Shown one piece after another: positions 51,980 through 62,939 of a DNA stretch of 64,000 nucleotides. Source of the DNA: Athripsodes cinereus (taxonomy: Eukaryota > Arthropoda > Insecta > Trichoptera > Leptoceridae); NCBI GenBank assembly GCA_947579605.1, contig OX388306.1, forward strand, positions 3,534,001 to 3,598,000, written 5' to 3'. Position 1 is the stretch's first letter; every line of letters starts with the position of its first letter. Below the pieces are notes generated by a model. That model worked only from the letters and a program-made list of their open reading frames with translations, did no database searches and was not told where the DNA came from. The translations under genes were made by a program, and so were the position numbers.

Positions 51980-53504
51980 ATGTTTTCAGCGAAGACAAGC
52001 TTTGTTCATGTTTTTTTTATGTAAGTAATTTATGGATTAGCTAAAAAATAGTACATACATAAATACCCATGTATATGGACAATTTACACATACATATTGA
52101 AAAATGTAGTGTTGTTTTCGATTAGGTTATCGAAAAACACTGAAAAACACTGAAAAAAATATCTTTCTTCGGATGTAATTCATATCCTGAAGATGGGGCC
52201 AGCAAGTGCACCGAAACGTTGACTAAACAAATCGAGACATGGCAAACCCGAAAATCAACAACCAGATATTAATTAGTTTTGTTGTTTAAATAGATTTTTA
52301 AAATTCTTTAATGTAGTTTTTCACAATGTAAACGCACAAAACTTCAAACAAATTAATAGATTTTTTTCATTATTCATAGCACATCAAAATTGGCTTCTTA
52401 GGACGAGAATTTTCAATTGTTACTACTTGGTGGTTTTCCAGTTAAACAACGACACAGGTTTTCAGTAGAGGACAATATGAGTATTTGATGAGAGTGGATT
52501 TTCATATTTTCTGCACACATTGTCACCTTAATATCTTCTTATTTATTTATTTATAATTTCACAAGGCCATTAAATATAATTATAAACAAAAGTTCAATGC
52601 AATATAACAACGAAATTCAATTACAGTCACGCACTTTTATTACACACACACACGTAATTATACAATGCACCTGCCAGTAAACGAACTTATTTTTATTATT
52701 ACTTACAAACTATGTACCTACATTAAAGTACAATTACTAATAGATGCTGCTACATCACTCAGTGAGTATGATTATGGCATTGCAGCCGAAACATATGTCA
52801 CATTATTTTAAATATTTTGTAAAACAATTAAATTGTAATTTATAAATTAAAATTATGGAGTTTTACAAGTTGTGCCTAAATAAAATCATAGAGACAGAAT
52901 ATAATTATGTAGGCATCTCAAAATATCGTCATTTCAGATATTTTATGCTTCTTGTGTATTATAATTAATCCCAATTTATTCCATTTACAGTGCTGGACAT
53001 CCATTAATAACTATGTATATTGATACTGGAAGTAATGATGGTAGGTCATTTATAAAGGTTATGACTATTATCCGTTACTTAAGCTTCCATTAATTAATAC
53101 ATTCAATAACTTTTCCAGTCCAATATGTTATTACTATTAGTAATCCACTTCAGTAAAGAGTAGACTACGAACACAGCTATATCCGATTTCGATACAAACG
53201 ACAAAATATTAATAATTATTATGTAACACATTTCGTTATTACCATGAAATACCATACAAACAGTATCGGAAACATATTATAAGTATTTGTAGTACAAAAT
53301 AATATGGCAGTAGCTACATATGTTGAATAATATCCGATTGGAGATACCTATCTACTTTTCTACGTTGTTGGAATAGACTAGAAATTCAAAAGAAAAAATA
53401 TGAAGCGACTAAACAAAATTTGCGAATTAATACGTTGATGTTTTATTTTAGGGCTCTTTTCATGGCTTTGGCAGGTTAAAATTATGCTCAATACTAAAGA
53501 ATGA
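51980..53504 (+). CDS. Candidate three-exon gene for a 47-aa peptide (speculative)
   Basis: Exon 1, 51980-52020, begins ATG (MFSAKTSFVHVFF) and ends at a consensus GTAAGT donor. Exon 2, 52991-53040, follows TTCCATTTACAG, reads AGHPLITMYIDTGSND in the frame set by exon 1, and ends at GTAGGT. Exon 3, 53452-53504, follows TTTTATTTTAG, reads GLFSWLWQVKIMLNTKE and stops. All three phases agree. The first ~28 residues are hydrophobic enough for a signal or membrane anchor. I recognise no family. Good-looking splice sites arise by chance in AT-rich DNA, and the introns hold hammerhead-like debris, so this is only a candidate. Confidence 0.2.
52187..52222 (+). ncRNA. Hammerhead-like core, decayed
   Basis: CTGAAGATG (52187-52195), a GG/CC-closed hairpin, then CGAAACGTTG. 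The ACGT directly after GAA would give a loop-less stem III, as reported for dimer-acting minimal hammerheads. Stem I pairing is weak. Confidence 0.3.
52762..52800 (+). ncRNA. Hammerhead-like core, strongly decayed
   Basis: TGATTATGGC-ATTGCA-GCCGAAACATATGTC keeps the GGC/GCC stem II, GAAA and a palindromic ACATATGT stem III. The CTGANGA core is mutated. Confidence 0.2.
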
Positions 53505-53509
53505 GAAAG

Positions 53510-53905
53510 AAAGAGATCATTAGCATAAGAATGATATGACGAAAGAGCATCACATAAATCAACAAATTTTAGCTTTCTTTAATTTTTGGTCGCAAAATAT
53601 GATTGAAAATTGTAATTCAAATTCAAATTATTTTTTATTGAGGTAAAAATAACACATTAAGTAAATATATTATAAATATACAATACAATTCTATATAATA
53701 TCTGTTTTTTACGCTCAAAATTGAGCAGAGCTCGTGCTCTATGTTATAGATATAAGTGAGTAGATGATTATTTTTAGTGTAAAGAGAAATTTATTAGCAG
53801 AGGGCCAACGGTTCGAAGTTCAAAATAAAAATTATAAAAACCAAACCCTTGACAAGCTTACATGAAATTCCGATGTATAATTAATTATATTATATATTAT
53901 TATGA
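53510..53905. other. AT-rich gap
   Basis: No gene; 53617-53780 looks like an AT-rich retroposon tail, unidentified. Confidence 0.35.
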
Positions 53906-53907
53906 AA

Positions 53908-54078
53908 CAGTAAACAATAAATACAATTATTTCCTACAGCGGCCCTGTGTGTTGTGTACTGAAGCTTTTACTCTGAGAGGGCATTGACCGCGCTGTCCTT
54001 GTTTTGCACTTGTTTCTACAATCGTATCACACTTTGGCTTACGGACGGGCGCTTGTTTTGTCTATTTTATTTATTGTT
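53908..54078 (+). repeat. Dispersed repeat N, copy 3
   Basis: CAGTAAACAATAAA start, CCTGTGTGTTGTGTACTG, GAGGGCATTGACCGCGCTGT, TTACGGACGGGCGCTTG. Its frame is broken where N1 and N2 look open, so N is probably non-coding. Confidence 0.6.
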
Positions 54079-54274
54079 AAGCTATTGTTTGTAACGATTT
54101 TTTATATGCACAATTCACTCGAATACGGTTGCTTTGCCATTTAAGAAGGGAAGGAATTTTGTATGAAAAAATCGTGATATCTTTATATCATAACACTGAA
54201 ACATGAACACAAAACAATTAAAAATTAATTAAATAACACCCTTATTTTCTTTCATGAATGTTTTATTTTATGAG

Positions 54275-54445
54275 AGTACGAGAAAGAGAAAACGTCCGTG
54301 GATCAAACTCATAAAATAAGGAACTTAAACGAGCGTGTATGAGAAGTTGTATGAATATGGAGAAAGCAAAAGAAGTAAAGCTTTGTGGCGTACCATACTC
54401 TCTGCCTTCCTCACGTGGGATATGGCGTGAGGGTATAGTATAAAT
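54275..54445 (+). pseudogene. LINE B 3' fragment B10
   Basis: Diverged B C-terminus (RKRPWIKL, ERACMRSCMNMEKAKEV, LSAFLTWDMA). It ends in a stem-loop CCTCACGTGGG and GTGAGGGTATAGTATA tail. Confidence 0.65.
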
Positions 54446-54955
54446 AGCTATATGGGATTAATGAATATGATTAAACAATTACTATTTATTGCCAAATTGT
54501 TCATGTTTAAATCCATACAAATCCTAATATTAAAAATATTACATCGCACCCACAGCATGAGTTTGAAAAAAAAAGTAATCCCCTTTTAATCTCCACTACT
54601 ACAATATTAAGCTCTTAAACTTTTTTATTTATTCGTTTTACGAATTTAATATTATTTTTTTAAACCTTTTAACGGTCATATCACGTACACGTTATTTTTC
54701 GGCAATTTAGCCAAATGGGTATCCCAAACATTTATTTTACTTTTTACCAAACTCTATAGTATTCCACTTTTGGTATAATAGCTTTTTCTATTCTATTTAT
54801 CCCATTAATATTGGTTTCAAGAATAAAGGGCATCGATTAGATTGAACACTCGTTCAAAGAAAATATGACAATATCGAACAATTTTGTTAGTTCTAAATAT
54901 TTTATCCAGTCTGTATAGTATGTAATTTGAAAGAAAGATATTAAGAAGATTATGA
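54446..54955. other. AT-rich gap
   Basis: No gene. Confidence 0.45.
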
Positions 54956-54959
54956 AGAA

Positions 54960-55042
54960 TAAACCATACTACACTAAGGCCTCACTCCGTGTCCTAAGTG
55001 GGGTAGGCATAGAGAATGGAACGCCAAATAGATCTATCTTTA
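54960..55042 (-). repeat. LINE B 3' end fragment B11
   Basis: TACTACACTAAGGCCTCACTCC then GTCCTAAGTGGGGTAGGCA and AACGCCAAATAGATCTATCT: the last ~80 bp of B on the minus strand. Confidence 0.65.
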
Positions 55043-55184
55043 GAGAAGATTATATGGCCCAGTAAAAGAAGTTGAACAGTGCCTAGCATCTCAACCATAT
55101 GATACTTCTCAAGCTGTAATGCGTTGGGCATGCTCATGAACAGAGAATACCGAATATATGCGTCCCTAATTGAATAATAATTAT

Positions 55185-55370
55185 GACTGAAAACCCAGGT
55201 GGAAAAGAAAAAAAGTGAGAAGATCCAGACTGAAGCGGGAGGACGACGTTAGAAAGGAGTCGGCGCAGCTTCTCCAGGTGGCAAATTGAAAATCGGCTGC
55301 TAAGGACAAGAGAGATTGAAGGGGAATGATGAGGGAGGCCAAGGCCCGATACGGGCTGTAGTGTCATTGG
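55185..55370 (+). pseudogene. LINE family G C-terminal remnant
   Basis: The plus frame reads RSRLKREDDVRKESAQLLQVAN-KSAAKDKRD-RGMMREAKARYGL, with two stops. It follows the GRPRLRW-D-V--DL--LG--NW---A-DR--WR-LL-EA--R-GL pattern of a LINE C-terminus. Confidence 0.5.
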
Positions 55371-55655
55371 AGAGAGAGAGTATGGTGTGTAATTGGTCTG
55401 TAAATGGCGTGAGTTTGAGAATATCCGATGGTCTTTGGCATGAGTCTATGTATGTTTGTCGGTCTGTAATGTGTCTTAGATGTAGTTGTAGCAGAAGATA
55501 TAAGTTAAAATAAGTAAAATAGGTAGAATCGTGTTTTCATACTATTCAATTATATATGGTCAAAAAAGCATATTTTTACAACATGAGTTCCAAGTCTCAA
55601 GTGATCAAGGGACGTTCTTACTGGACATTTTCACTTTCTACACCCCATATTTTAC
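55371..55655. other. Gap with low-complexity GT/AG-rich stretch
   Basis: No gene; GAGAGAGAGT at 55370-55380 and GT-rich sequence to 55500. Confidence 0.35.
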
Positions 55656-55659
55656 AGTT

Positions 55660-56100
55660 TTGTAATGTAAATGTCGATGTCGAAACCATCGCAGCTTATT
55701 AGGATACATTCTATCCACAATACTTCTTTTGTTCTTATTCTCATTTCTGACTCTGTTACCCAATTGATCAAAATTAAACACTAAATTGATTTGAATCAAT
55801 GAGTATAGTACCTACCTATTGTATACTTAGGATGAAAAATACACAAAAAGTCACAAATTATATAAAAGATATGGTAAAATTCAACATTTATTCTGAGCGA
55901 TCGTATTAACATGGCATTTATTCTACTTTCGTCCTAAAATATTGTCCAAATTTCGATCGCATACAGAAGTGTGGGTGCCAAAATGGTACTTTGCACCAGC
56001 ATTTTAGCCATTTTCGACACATCGCTTTCGGTAGTTACAATAGATCAAATTAGTGTACCGTTCACTCGAGAATCGACCGGTTTGCTTCTTTCGACTTACC
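55660..56100 (-). pseudogene. LINE B fragment B12, split by an insertion
   Basis: The minus strand matches the B protein: RSKPVDSRVNGTLI, MAKMLVQSTILAPTL, then after an unrelated AT-rich insertion (about 55770-55905) KNKRSIVDRMYPNKLRWFRHRHLH. Decayed. Confidence 0.6.
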
Positions 56101-56600
56101 TAACTTCAAAAAATATTACATAGTTTTTTGATTCTCTATGAACAAAAAAATTATATGCTTTTTAGTTAAAATTGTGTAGAAATACAACACAGCCCTTGGC
56201 ATATAGACAAAACATGTCTGGCTTTTATCCACCGTTAACATCTATCATTTTATTGTAAAAAATATTTCATTACCCGTGCAAATACAATTTTTATACTGAG
56301 AACTGAAAAGAATTTCAATTGAAAAATATTTATTTTGAGACTAATATTATTCTCTGAAGTCCTTGCTTGTTAACAAGCGTTTTTCTCTCTATCAACAAAA
56401 CTACATTTAACCGTTTTATGTATTTTGAATAATATTATATTCATACAAATTTTGAATGTATTATTTTTACTTTATTCTTTACTGTACATTGGTTATAACA
56501 TCAATCATTATAAATTATGATCAAATTATAGCTTATAATAAAATAATGCACAGTGGTCGAGTTTGTCGCTAGACTGCGATTTATTACACGTGAACTCCTT
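56101..56600. other. AT-rich gap
   Basis: No gene. Confidence 0.45.
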
Positions 56601-56604
56601 TCCG

Positions 56605-56870
56605 TAATGCACCTGGAAAAGAATGATCCCGATATCCCCCGCTTTTCTGTAAGTTTTCGAGTGTCCTGTAAAAAGCAAGTGCTCACAAAAATAAGGATAT
56701 TTTACATCTGAAACTCAGCGATGAGATTTGCCATCTATCCTGAATGCCTTAATTGTCTTATTTTTTTGTTGCCACGGAGAGAACAGCTTGCATGTTTATA
56801 ACACGGAAGTGGTCTGCTGACTACCTCACTTGTGGGATAGGCCGTGATGGTGTATTTGTATAGTATTATT
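56605..56870 (+). repeat. S element S15
   Basis: TAATGCACCTGGAAAAGAAT, GTAAGTTTTCGAGTGTCCTG, CAGCGATGAGATTTGCCATC, CTACCTCACTTGTGGGATAG and a TAGTATTATT tail. Confidence 0.65.
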
Positions 56871-58005
56871 ATATTCCAATCTACATATTATATTCCAATT
56901 AACCAAATTTATTTTCTTTAACATTTTTACACAATTTAACAAAGTTCCTCATAGCAAATAATACAAAAAAAAAACGAGTCACCTTATTATTGAAATATAA
57001 TAGGAACAATTAGTTAAAATACGTAGCTTCAAAAATATTATTGTGAACAACGACTGTACAATACATGGAATAAAGTATTGTCACAATTCTTAATATTTAT
57101 GTACTACCCTGGCTTGGTATTAGGGTTTATTTTGATATGAAACATTTGATCACTTTTTTACATAGAAAATAGTTAAAAACCTGTTGTTCCATACTGGCCT
57201 AAATCACTCGTAAACGAGTAGATGGCCTTAATAAAAATAGAATAGAATAGACTGCTTTAGATATTAAGGTTTCTATTGTTTTGGAGGCCTAGGCCCTGCA
57301 AGGGATATTCGGTCATCGAAAGTAAACATGTAGGTAAGTGTTGAACAAAGCACGTGTCTATTCTGTGTTAATTTTCGTTGCTGTCTCATTGTAATTTATC
57401 TGACATTATTTGCTGCCAGATACATAAAGTATTTTTTTTTAATTTTTACTACCCATTCATCCACTCTTGCATGATCTGCCAGATAAATTTATTTTAATAA
57501 CCTGTATAAGAACGAAACAACACAAAATTTATTATGAATAAAGAAAACATTATTTTATAGCCTCTCAGAGCATAAACCATTTCGTAATCATGAGGTTATA
57601 TTCATGAACAAAATGGATGCCGTGGTCAAATAAAATGGCCGCAAAAGGTAGATTTATTGAGACCTGAGAGAATAATTTACATTCATAAATGCATGAAAGA
57701 AACAAAAACAAAGAAAATAAAATAAAATAATACTTCTATAAATCCTTTTCAGACGATAAAATTTCAATACTTTTTTTTTAAATTCAGAGATCAAAAAGGT
57801 TTCGAAGATTAAATGTTTGAGTTATCTAAAAAAAATTTTGATGCGACATTTTATTTATCAAAATTCAATATACAACAAAATTAGTGTGCTAAAGCAGTTT
57901 TGATATTACTTTTTAATAAAGTGAAATAAAAAAGTTCTCAAATTTATTGGAAACTGCTTGGAATGCTGTCTAGATAATTTGTGATCAATTTTATTTTGTT
58001 TCATA
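56871..58005. other. AT-rich gap
   Basis: No supported gene or recognised element. Confidence 0.45.
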
Positions 58006-58009
58006 TTGA

Positions 58010-58055
58010 CGTGATTTTCAACTCATAATATATATATTATGAGTTGAAAATCACG
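58010..58055. repeat. Perfect 46-bp palindrome without spacer
   Basis: CGTGATTTTCAACTCATAA + TATA on the left is matched base for base by its reverse complement with no loop. Confidence 0.9.
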
Positions 58056-58059
58056 GTCC

Positions 58060-58715
58060 AATGACAATGGTCCTTGATAAAAAAAATCACATGAAGAATA
58101 AATTGAACGTGGGATGTCTTTCAAGTATCCATTATTAAAGACATTATATACCTATTTATTATATGCAATGAAGCAACGTGTACCTAATAATATTTGATTC
58201 GCTTGTTTCTTTTATATTTTGTGTTATTCTCGATGTTTCTGTATTAGTAATGAGTAATTATTTACTCATTATTTTCTATTTTTGTACATATCCTTCTAAC
58301 ATAGTTTCTCGCGCCCTTAAGATGCCCCATTAGACGGCGTCGAATCGATCATCCGAGATATTACATTATAAACATTTAACAGTCTAACAACAATCAGATG
58401 ATTATTTTATGCCCAATACAAAAAAATATTTTTGAATGATATGGATTAAACCAAATGGTAAAAATAATATTTTCGCATAGATCTAAGAATGTGTATAGGT
58501 TTCCTACCTATTTCTGAACTTGTAAACTATGATAAAATTGAATTGTAACAATAATATATTCTATACTATGTTTAATGGCAATCCACTCGTTTACAAGTGA
58601 TCAAGATCACTTTGGTTCAGATCATGAATAATAAATAATATTTGAGCTTTTCCACTAATATATTAATAACAATATTATTCATATGTATAGACAATACATT
58701 ATTAATACGCGGCGG
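58060..58715. other. AT-rich gap
   Basis: No gene. 58306-58350 carries the CGCGCCCTTAAGATG...AGACGGCGTCGAATC motif shared with 6852, 7400 and 44290. Confidence 0.4.
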
Positions 58716-58720
58716 CAGAA

Positions 58721-58936
58721 TTGCCATCCACACTTCTCAGCATTATACAACCAGACAAGTCTCCATATGATCAGTCATGGTCACACAAAAACTTAACAGT
58801 CAAATGCCGGGAAAAATTCACCTATCCAGATATACAGGATATCAAAGGATTAGGCTCAGAACGCGGGTTCAAAATACCAGCATTGTGCCTGAAATATCTG
58901 TGTTTAAAAACTTTTTTACAATATTACAAGTGCTAA
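58721..58936 (+). CDS. Unrecognised 71-codon ORF next to repeat J
   Basis: Reads MPSTLLSIIQPDKSPYDQSW...LTVKCREKFTYPDIQDIKGL...CLKYLCLKTFLQYYKC. Composition is protein-like (Cys, Tyr, Trp used sparingly) but no motif is known to me. It ends 26 bp before repeat J copy 2 and may be an upstream piece of the same element. Chance ORF is equally possible. Confidence 0.25.
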   Translation: MPSTLLSIIQPDKSPYDQSWSHKNLTVKCREKFTYPDIQDIKGLGSERGFKIPALCLKYLCLKTFLQYYKC

Positions 58937-58961
58937 ATTTTGATGTATTATTTTTACGATA

Positions 58962-59225
58962 ATAAGACGATTTTCACAAGGATTATTACAGCTGAAGGCC
59001 GGTGCGATCCCAGAAGATAACCTAAAAAGATATCCAGACGACAACACAACTACAATATATCTTACATTTTCCTCATAAATTCTGCATACCTACATCACGT
59101 TAAAAATATCAATAATTTCTCCAGCCAGACCATTATAAAACATTTCAATAGCCCTTCCTACTGGGTACTTTGCCAATTTATGTTTGTTCTGCATTGAGGC
59201 TGGTAAAAAAAATCGTAGTGCCAAG
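58962..59225 (+). repeat. Dispersed repeat J, copy 2
   Basis: Inverted relative to 22262-22512. Frame IRRFSQGLLQLKAGAIPEDN then LKRYPDDNTTTIYLTFSS and stop, followed by a shared 3' part (CTTTCCAGCCAGACCATT-like, TTTGTTCTG, GGCTGGTAAAAAAA). Confidence 0.6.
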
Positions 59226-59698
59226 AGTCAATATGCACTTAATATTACTGTAACAAAAATTAAAAAATATAATATGATTGTTATGTACAATTCTCAAACG
59301 TATTTTGTAACAACATTCCATGGATTGTAAAACAGTAAAATATACTTGTAAATTGTGTGTTTGTGCTCCATTAACTACGCATTAAGAGAAGATTTCACCT
59401 CACATAATAATATAAACGGTTCATTGAAATTTCATTTTGTTAAGTGTTCGTGAATTGTTAAGTCGTAAACATTCTCAGTACATAATAATATGTACATAAG
59501 AAACTGTCTTAAAGTAGGTGTATATCGTTCTCATTTACACCCATCGACATTTATTATGTTCAAATATTTGTTAGAAATTAACTATTTATTCTCTCTGAAT
59601 TCATGTTCCAAAAATTATTTCAGAAATTTCCGGCCAAAGACTTTTACGTGTCAAAGTAATTGTTAACGTGCAATACATGTACAGGAAAATCTTAACAA
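59226..59698. other. AT-rich gap
   Basis: No gene. Confidence 0.45.
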
Positions 59699-59706
59699 GA
59701 AACCAG

Positions 59707-59902
59707 CAGGGCTACTCTTGACAAAACTAAACACGATCTTCATCTAGTCTTCATCTTGATCATACGACGCACGAAGTGACTATTGGCCAAAAATACATGC
59801 AAACCGTAGCGCGGTGTTTTTGACCATAGTACCTTCGTGCGTCGTATGATCAAGATCAAGACTAGATTAAGATTGTGTTTAGTTTTGTCAAGAGTAACCC
59901 TG
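59707..59902. mobile_element. Foldback MITE with long terminal inverted repeats
   Basis: The ends CAGGG(C/T)TACTCTTGACAAAA are exact mirrors. Arms of ~85 bp pair with few mismatches around a short centre (about 59792-59813). A CAG trinucleotide flanks both ends and could be a 3-bp duplication. No ORF. Confidence 0.75.
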
Positions 59903-60003
59903 CAGATTTCTTTAACACAAGAGTAGAATAAAAAGTGCAATATATGGAAGAACATACAATTCGATTTAATTTTACTTTAGAATTAAGAAAACATGATAAT
60001 TCT

Positions 60004-60384
60004 GCGTTACAGTGCTATACGAAAGGAATGTGGAATGAAAGTTGTTGTAATAACAAGGATGAATGTAAATAAGTTAAGATGGTTTGGGCACGTGGAAAGA
60101 ATGAATGAGGACAGAATGACTAAAAAGATATATTTAGCTGAGAGGAATGGTGCTCGGAGACGTGGACGTCCGAGGATTAAATGGCAAGATCATTTGAATC
60201 AAATCCTACAGGACGGTCACGTTTTGAGCACATTGAACAGGAGAGCATGCATGAGGAATTGTATGACAGTAACGGAAGCTAAAGATGTATGCAAGGATAG
60301 AAAGAAGTGGTGCTCGATCCTATCTGCCTACCCCGCGAGGGAAGCGGCGTGATGGTACGTATGTATGTATGTATGTAGGTATGT
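60004..60384 (+). pseudogene. LINE family A copy A6, 5'-truncated, with target duplication
   Basis: An open C-terminal frame to TGA at 60352: IRKECGMKV, NVNKLRWFGHVERMNEDRM, RRRGRPRIKWQDHLNQIL and LSAYPAREAA. The stop is followed by GATGGTACGTATGTATGTATG. The direct repeat ATAATTCT (59996-60003 and 60385-60392) fits a target duplication. Nearly identical to A3 in the shared part, so fairly young, but only ~110 codons remain. Confidence 0.8.
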
Positions 60385-60392
60385 ATAATTCT

Positions 60393-61205
60393 TTAACAAT
60401 ATACAGTATTAAGATATTTTACAATATTTTGTAGATTTATAATGTTTCTATCAACAACTTAGGTATCAACCTAATAACAAAAACAACAAAGGTGTCTCGT
60501 CCAGTATTTTCTCTGTGATTTTTTTTCATCTCTCACATTCTACGAAACATGTCTCTATTTATCACATTGTTCTTAATAATCTTGAGCAGAGGTTCTTAAC
60601 CATTTTTCTTTTGAGCTTCTCTTGAATTTAAATGATGTTCTCACGCTCCCTTTATTTTTTTTGCGTACTTTTTTTCTCATCCTCACAATTTGGTTATTTG
60701 GAGTTAATTGGCTTGATTGAAAAATTTCTATCCCTTCGTTTCACCAGATTTTTGAAAAAAAATTATCCCTTCGTTTCGCCAGATTTCAATTTGGAATAAA
60801 ATCTGAAGTGTTTCACGATTCTTTTGTTTTTGCTGAGGAATATTTTAAAGATAACCGGTTGGTATAACTTTTATAGGATTCTATTACCTATTTTATTTTT
60901 CTAAAATGTAAATGTGTACTCCAAATGGTTGAGAAGCCGTGATCTAGAGTTTCACATTATTATAACCTCTCACAATCTCACACTTTATAATACTACTGTC
61001 CAATACAAGAGTCTAGTCTCTTGGGAAATGTGATCTTTTATTTTGCGAGACATAATGACAAAATGAAAAGTGAGAAGTATAGAAATAATGGGATGAATAA
61101 AAAAATACGCACAGAAGTATACTTCGTATGTATTTTTTTTTATTTTCATTTAACTTTAAATTAAAGACTGCACTTTTTACCAGCACTCTTGAGAATATAG
61201 TCTCA
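60393..61205. other. AT-rich gap with one tandem duplication
   Basis: No gene. TATCCCTTCGTTTC(A/G)CCAGA is duplicated at 60728-60752 and 60763-60787. Confidence 0.45.
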
Positions 61206-61215
61206 GTGCTATGAA

Positions 61216-61478
61216 TCACTACTATACTATCACAGCATATAACACAAGTGGGGAAGCCAGCAGATTAGTTGCATGTAATTAACATCCAGCTGGTTTTTCC
61301 TTTTTGCATCAACAAAAAAATAACACACACAGGATGAGTGACAAATCGCATTGATGAATTTAATTTGTAAAATGTCTATATATTTTCGAATACCCGCTTT
61401 TACTCGTAACAAGATACCTACTCTTAAATTCACGGAAAAAAGTGGGACACCAATTCTATGCCAGATGTTCCATGAAAC
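61216..61478 (-). repeat. S element S16
   Basis: ACTATACTATCACAGCATAT, ACACAAGTGGGGAAGCCAGC, GTTGCATGTAATTAACATCC, then the 5' end near CACCAATTCTATGCCAGATG + TTCC. Confidence 0.65.
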
Positions 61479-61479
61479 A

Positions 61480-62705
61480 TCGACATTTCGCTACCTACAC
61501 TAAATTTTACCAAAAAGAAATTTCATTGGAATAGTTTCATTGTTTAATTAAACTTTATTTCTTGTGAGTTTTTTGCTTCTCTTATATAGTGGTAGGTACA
61601 CCGAAAGGGTTTAGTCCATAAGGGGATTTTGGCAGTTGGGTAATTTGGCCGACCAGCTCTTCAGGCTACCTTCTTTACACTTCCGGTGTGGACGAGATTT
61701 GTAAAGTTGAAAGTTTTGGATAAATGGAAGTCCTCAGCTTTCTGCGCTATCCGGGTGGTCGATGGATCCTCTAATGTACACTTAATTTTACATTTTACAT
61801 AGACTCAAATTTAGACAAATTATTCTTTAAAATTACAAACAAAAATTATTGATAAAAAATTGGGTAGCTTATACTCTCATCTCTTTATTTTACTTAACAA
61901 AACTATGGATACTGCATCACCAACTCACCACCGCAGGCAAATTGTCATTGAAAACTGCGACAGTAAATAATGTTATATCTACATAAAAAAGTGCAATAGT
62001 ATTCAATATAGACAGGATGCGCAAAGGAAATCACGAAGCAATTAGTGTTTTAGGTCTAGCAAATCTCTTGGATATTTTGTCAATTAGAGTTGATAGAAGA
62101 AAAAATCTGGTGATAGAATGAATATATGTATACGTAAATAAAATATTTTGCTTGTTAAAGCTTAAAGTAACTGACAAAAGATTGAATTCAAGTAGTTGAG
62201 CTTAATTGGAGTGGTGCTTTTGCTTCAAATATTTGGTTAAGTAAGTGATCTCATTCGAGTGTCAAACTTATTCAGGTGTTAAGCGCAGATGAATCATATT
62301 AATATTATTATGTAGAACTGTGTACGTAATTCAACATCTGTAGTGGGTCAATCAATACTATTAATAAGGCATTGCGGAATAATTCTGCAGGAATTATATT
62401 ATTTTTAGTTATCGAGTAATTTTTGTTTATCAATCTATGTATTTTCCAACATGGTTTTTCTTAGAAATAGATAATTATTGAAGGAAATGGATGCAATCAA
62501 CATACAAAATAATCTCTCGAAGACTAAATAATAATATACCCAGAAAAATATTTTAAAAATAATTTGTCATCTTTTTCTTCCCTTCTGTCCATTTCAGAAC
62601 TTTAGGTGTACACCTTTTTTCTTCCCATCTTGCCTATGACCAGTGAAAAGTCAACTGAAATTTTAACAAGAAGACTTCATCGATAATTGAATTGTTTTGA
62701 GTAAA
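61480..62705. other. Gap including repeat L
   Basis: No gene. 61590-61790 is less AT-rich and includes repeat L; the rest is AT-rich. Confidence 0.4.
61640..61770 (-). repeat. Dispersed repeat L, copy 2
   Basis: Minus strand shares CCACCCGGATAGCGCAGAAA and GAGGACTTCC with 30722-30760. Probably the 3' end of an unidentified retroelement. Confidence 0.4.
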
Positions 62706-62710
62706 TGCGG

Positions 62711-62938
62711 TTCCGTGAAGCTACCAGCAAAGAATTGATGTCTCATTCTTTTCCGTAAGTTATCGAGTGTCCTGTAAAAGTCAGATGTTCAAACAAATAT
62801 AGAAATTTTACATCTTAAACTCAGCGATCAGTCTTGTCACCCATCTCCTTAATGTTTTATTTTTATTGTTGACACGGAGAGGACAGTTTACTTGTCTATT
62901 ACTTGCAACTATTCAGCTGGCTGCCCCACTTGACATTG
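62711..62938 (+). repeat. S element S17
   Basis: CAGCAAAGAATTGATGTCTC, CCGTAAGTTATCGAGTGTCC, CTCAGCGATCAGTCTTGTCA, GGCTGCCCCACTTG; the 3' tail is lost. Confidence 0.6.
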
Positions 62939-62939
62939 A

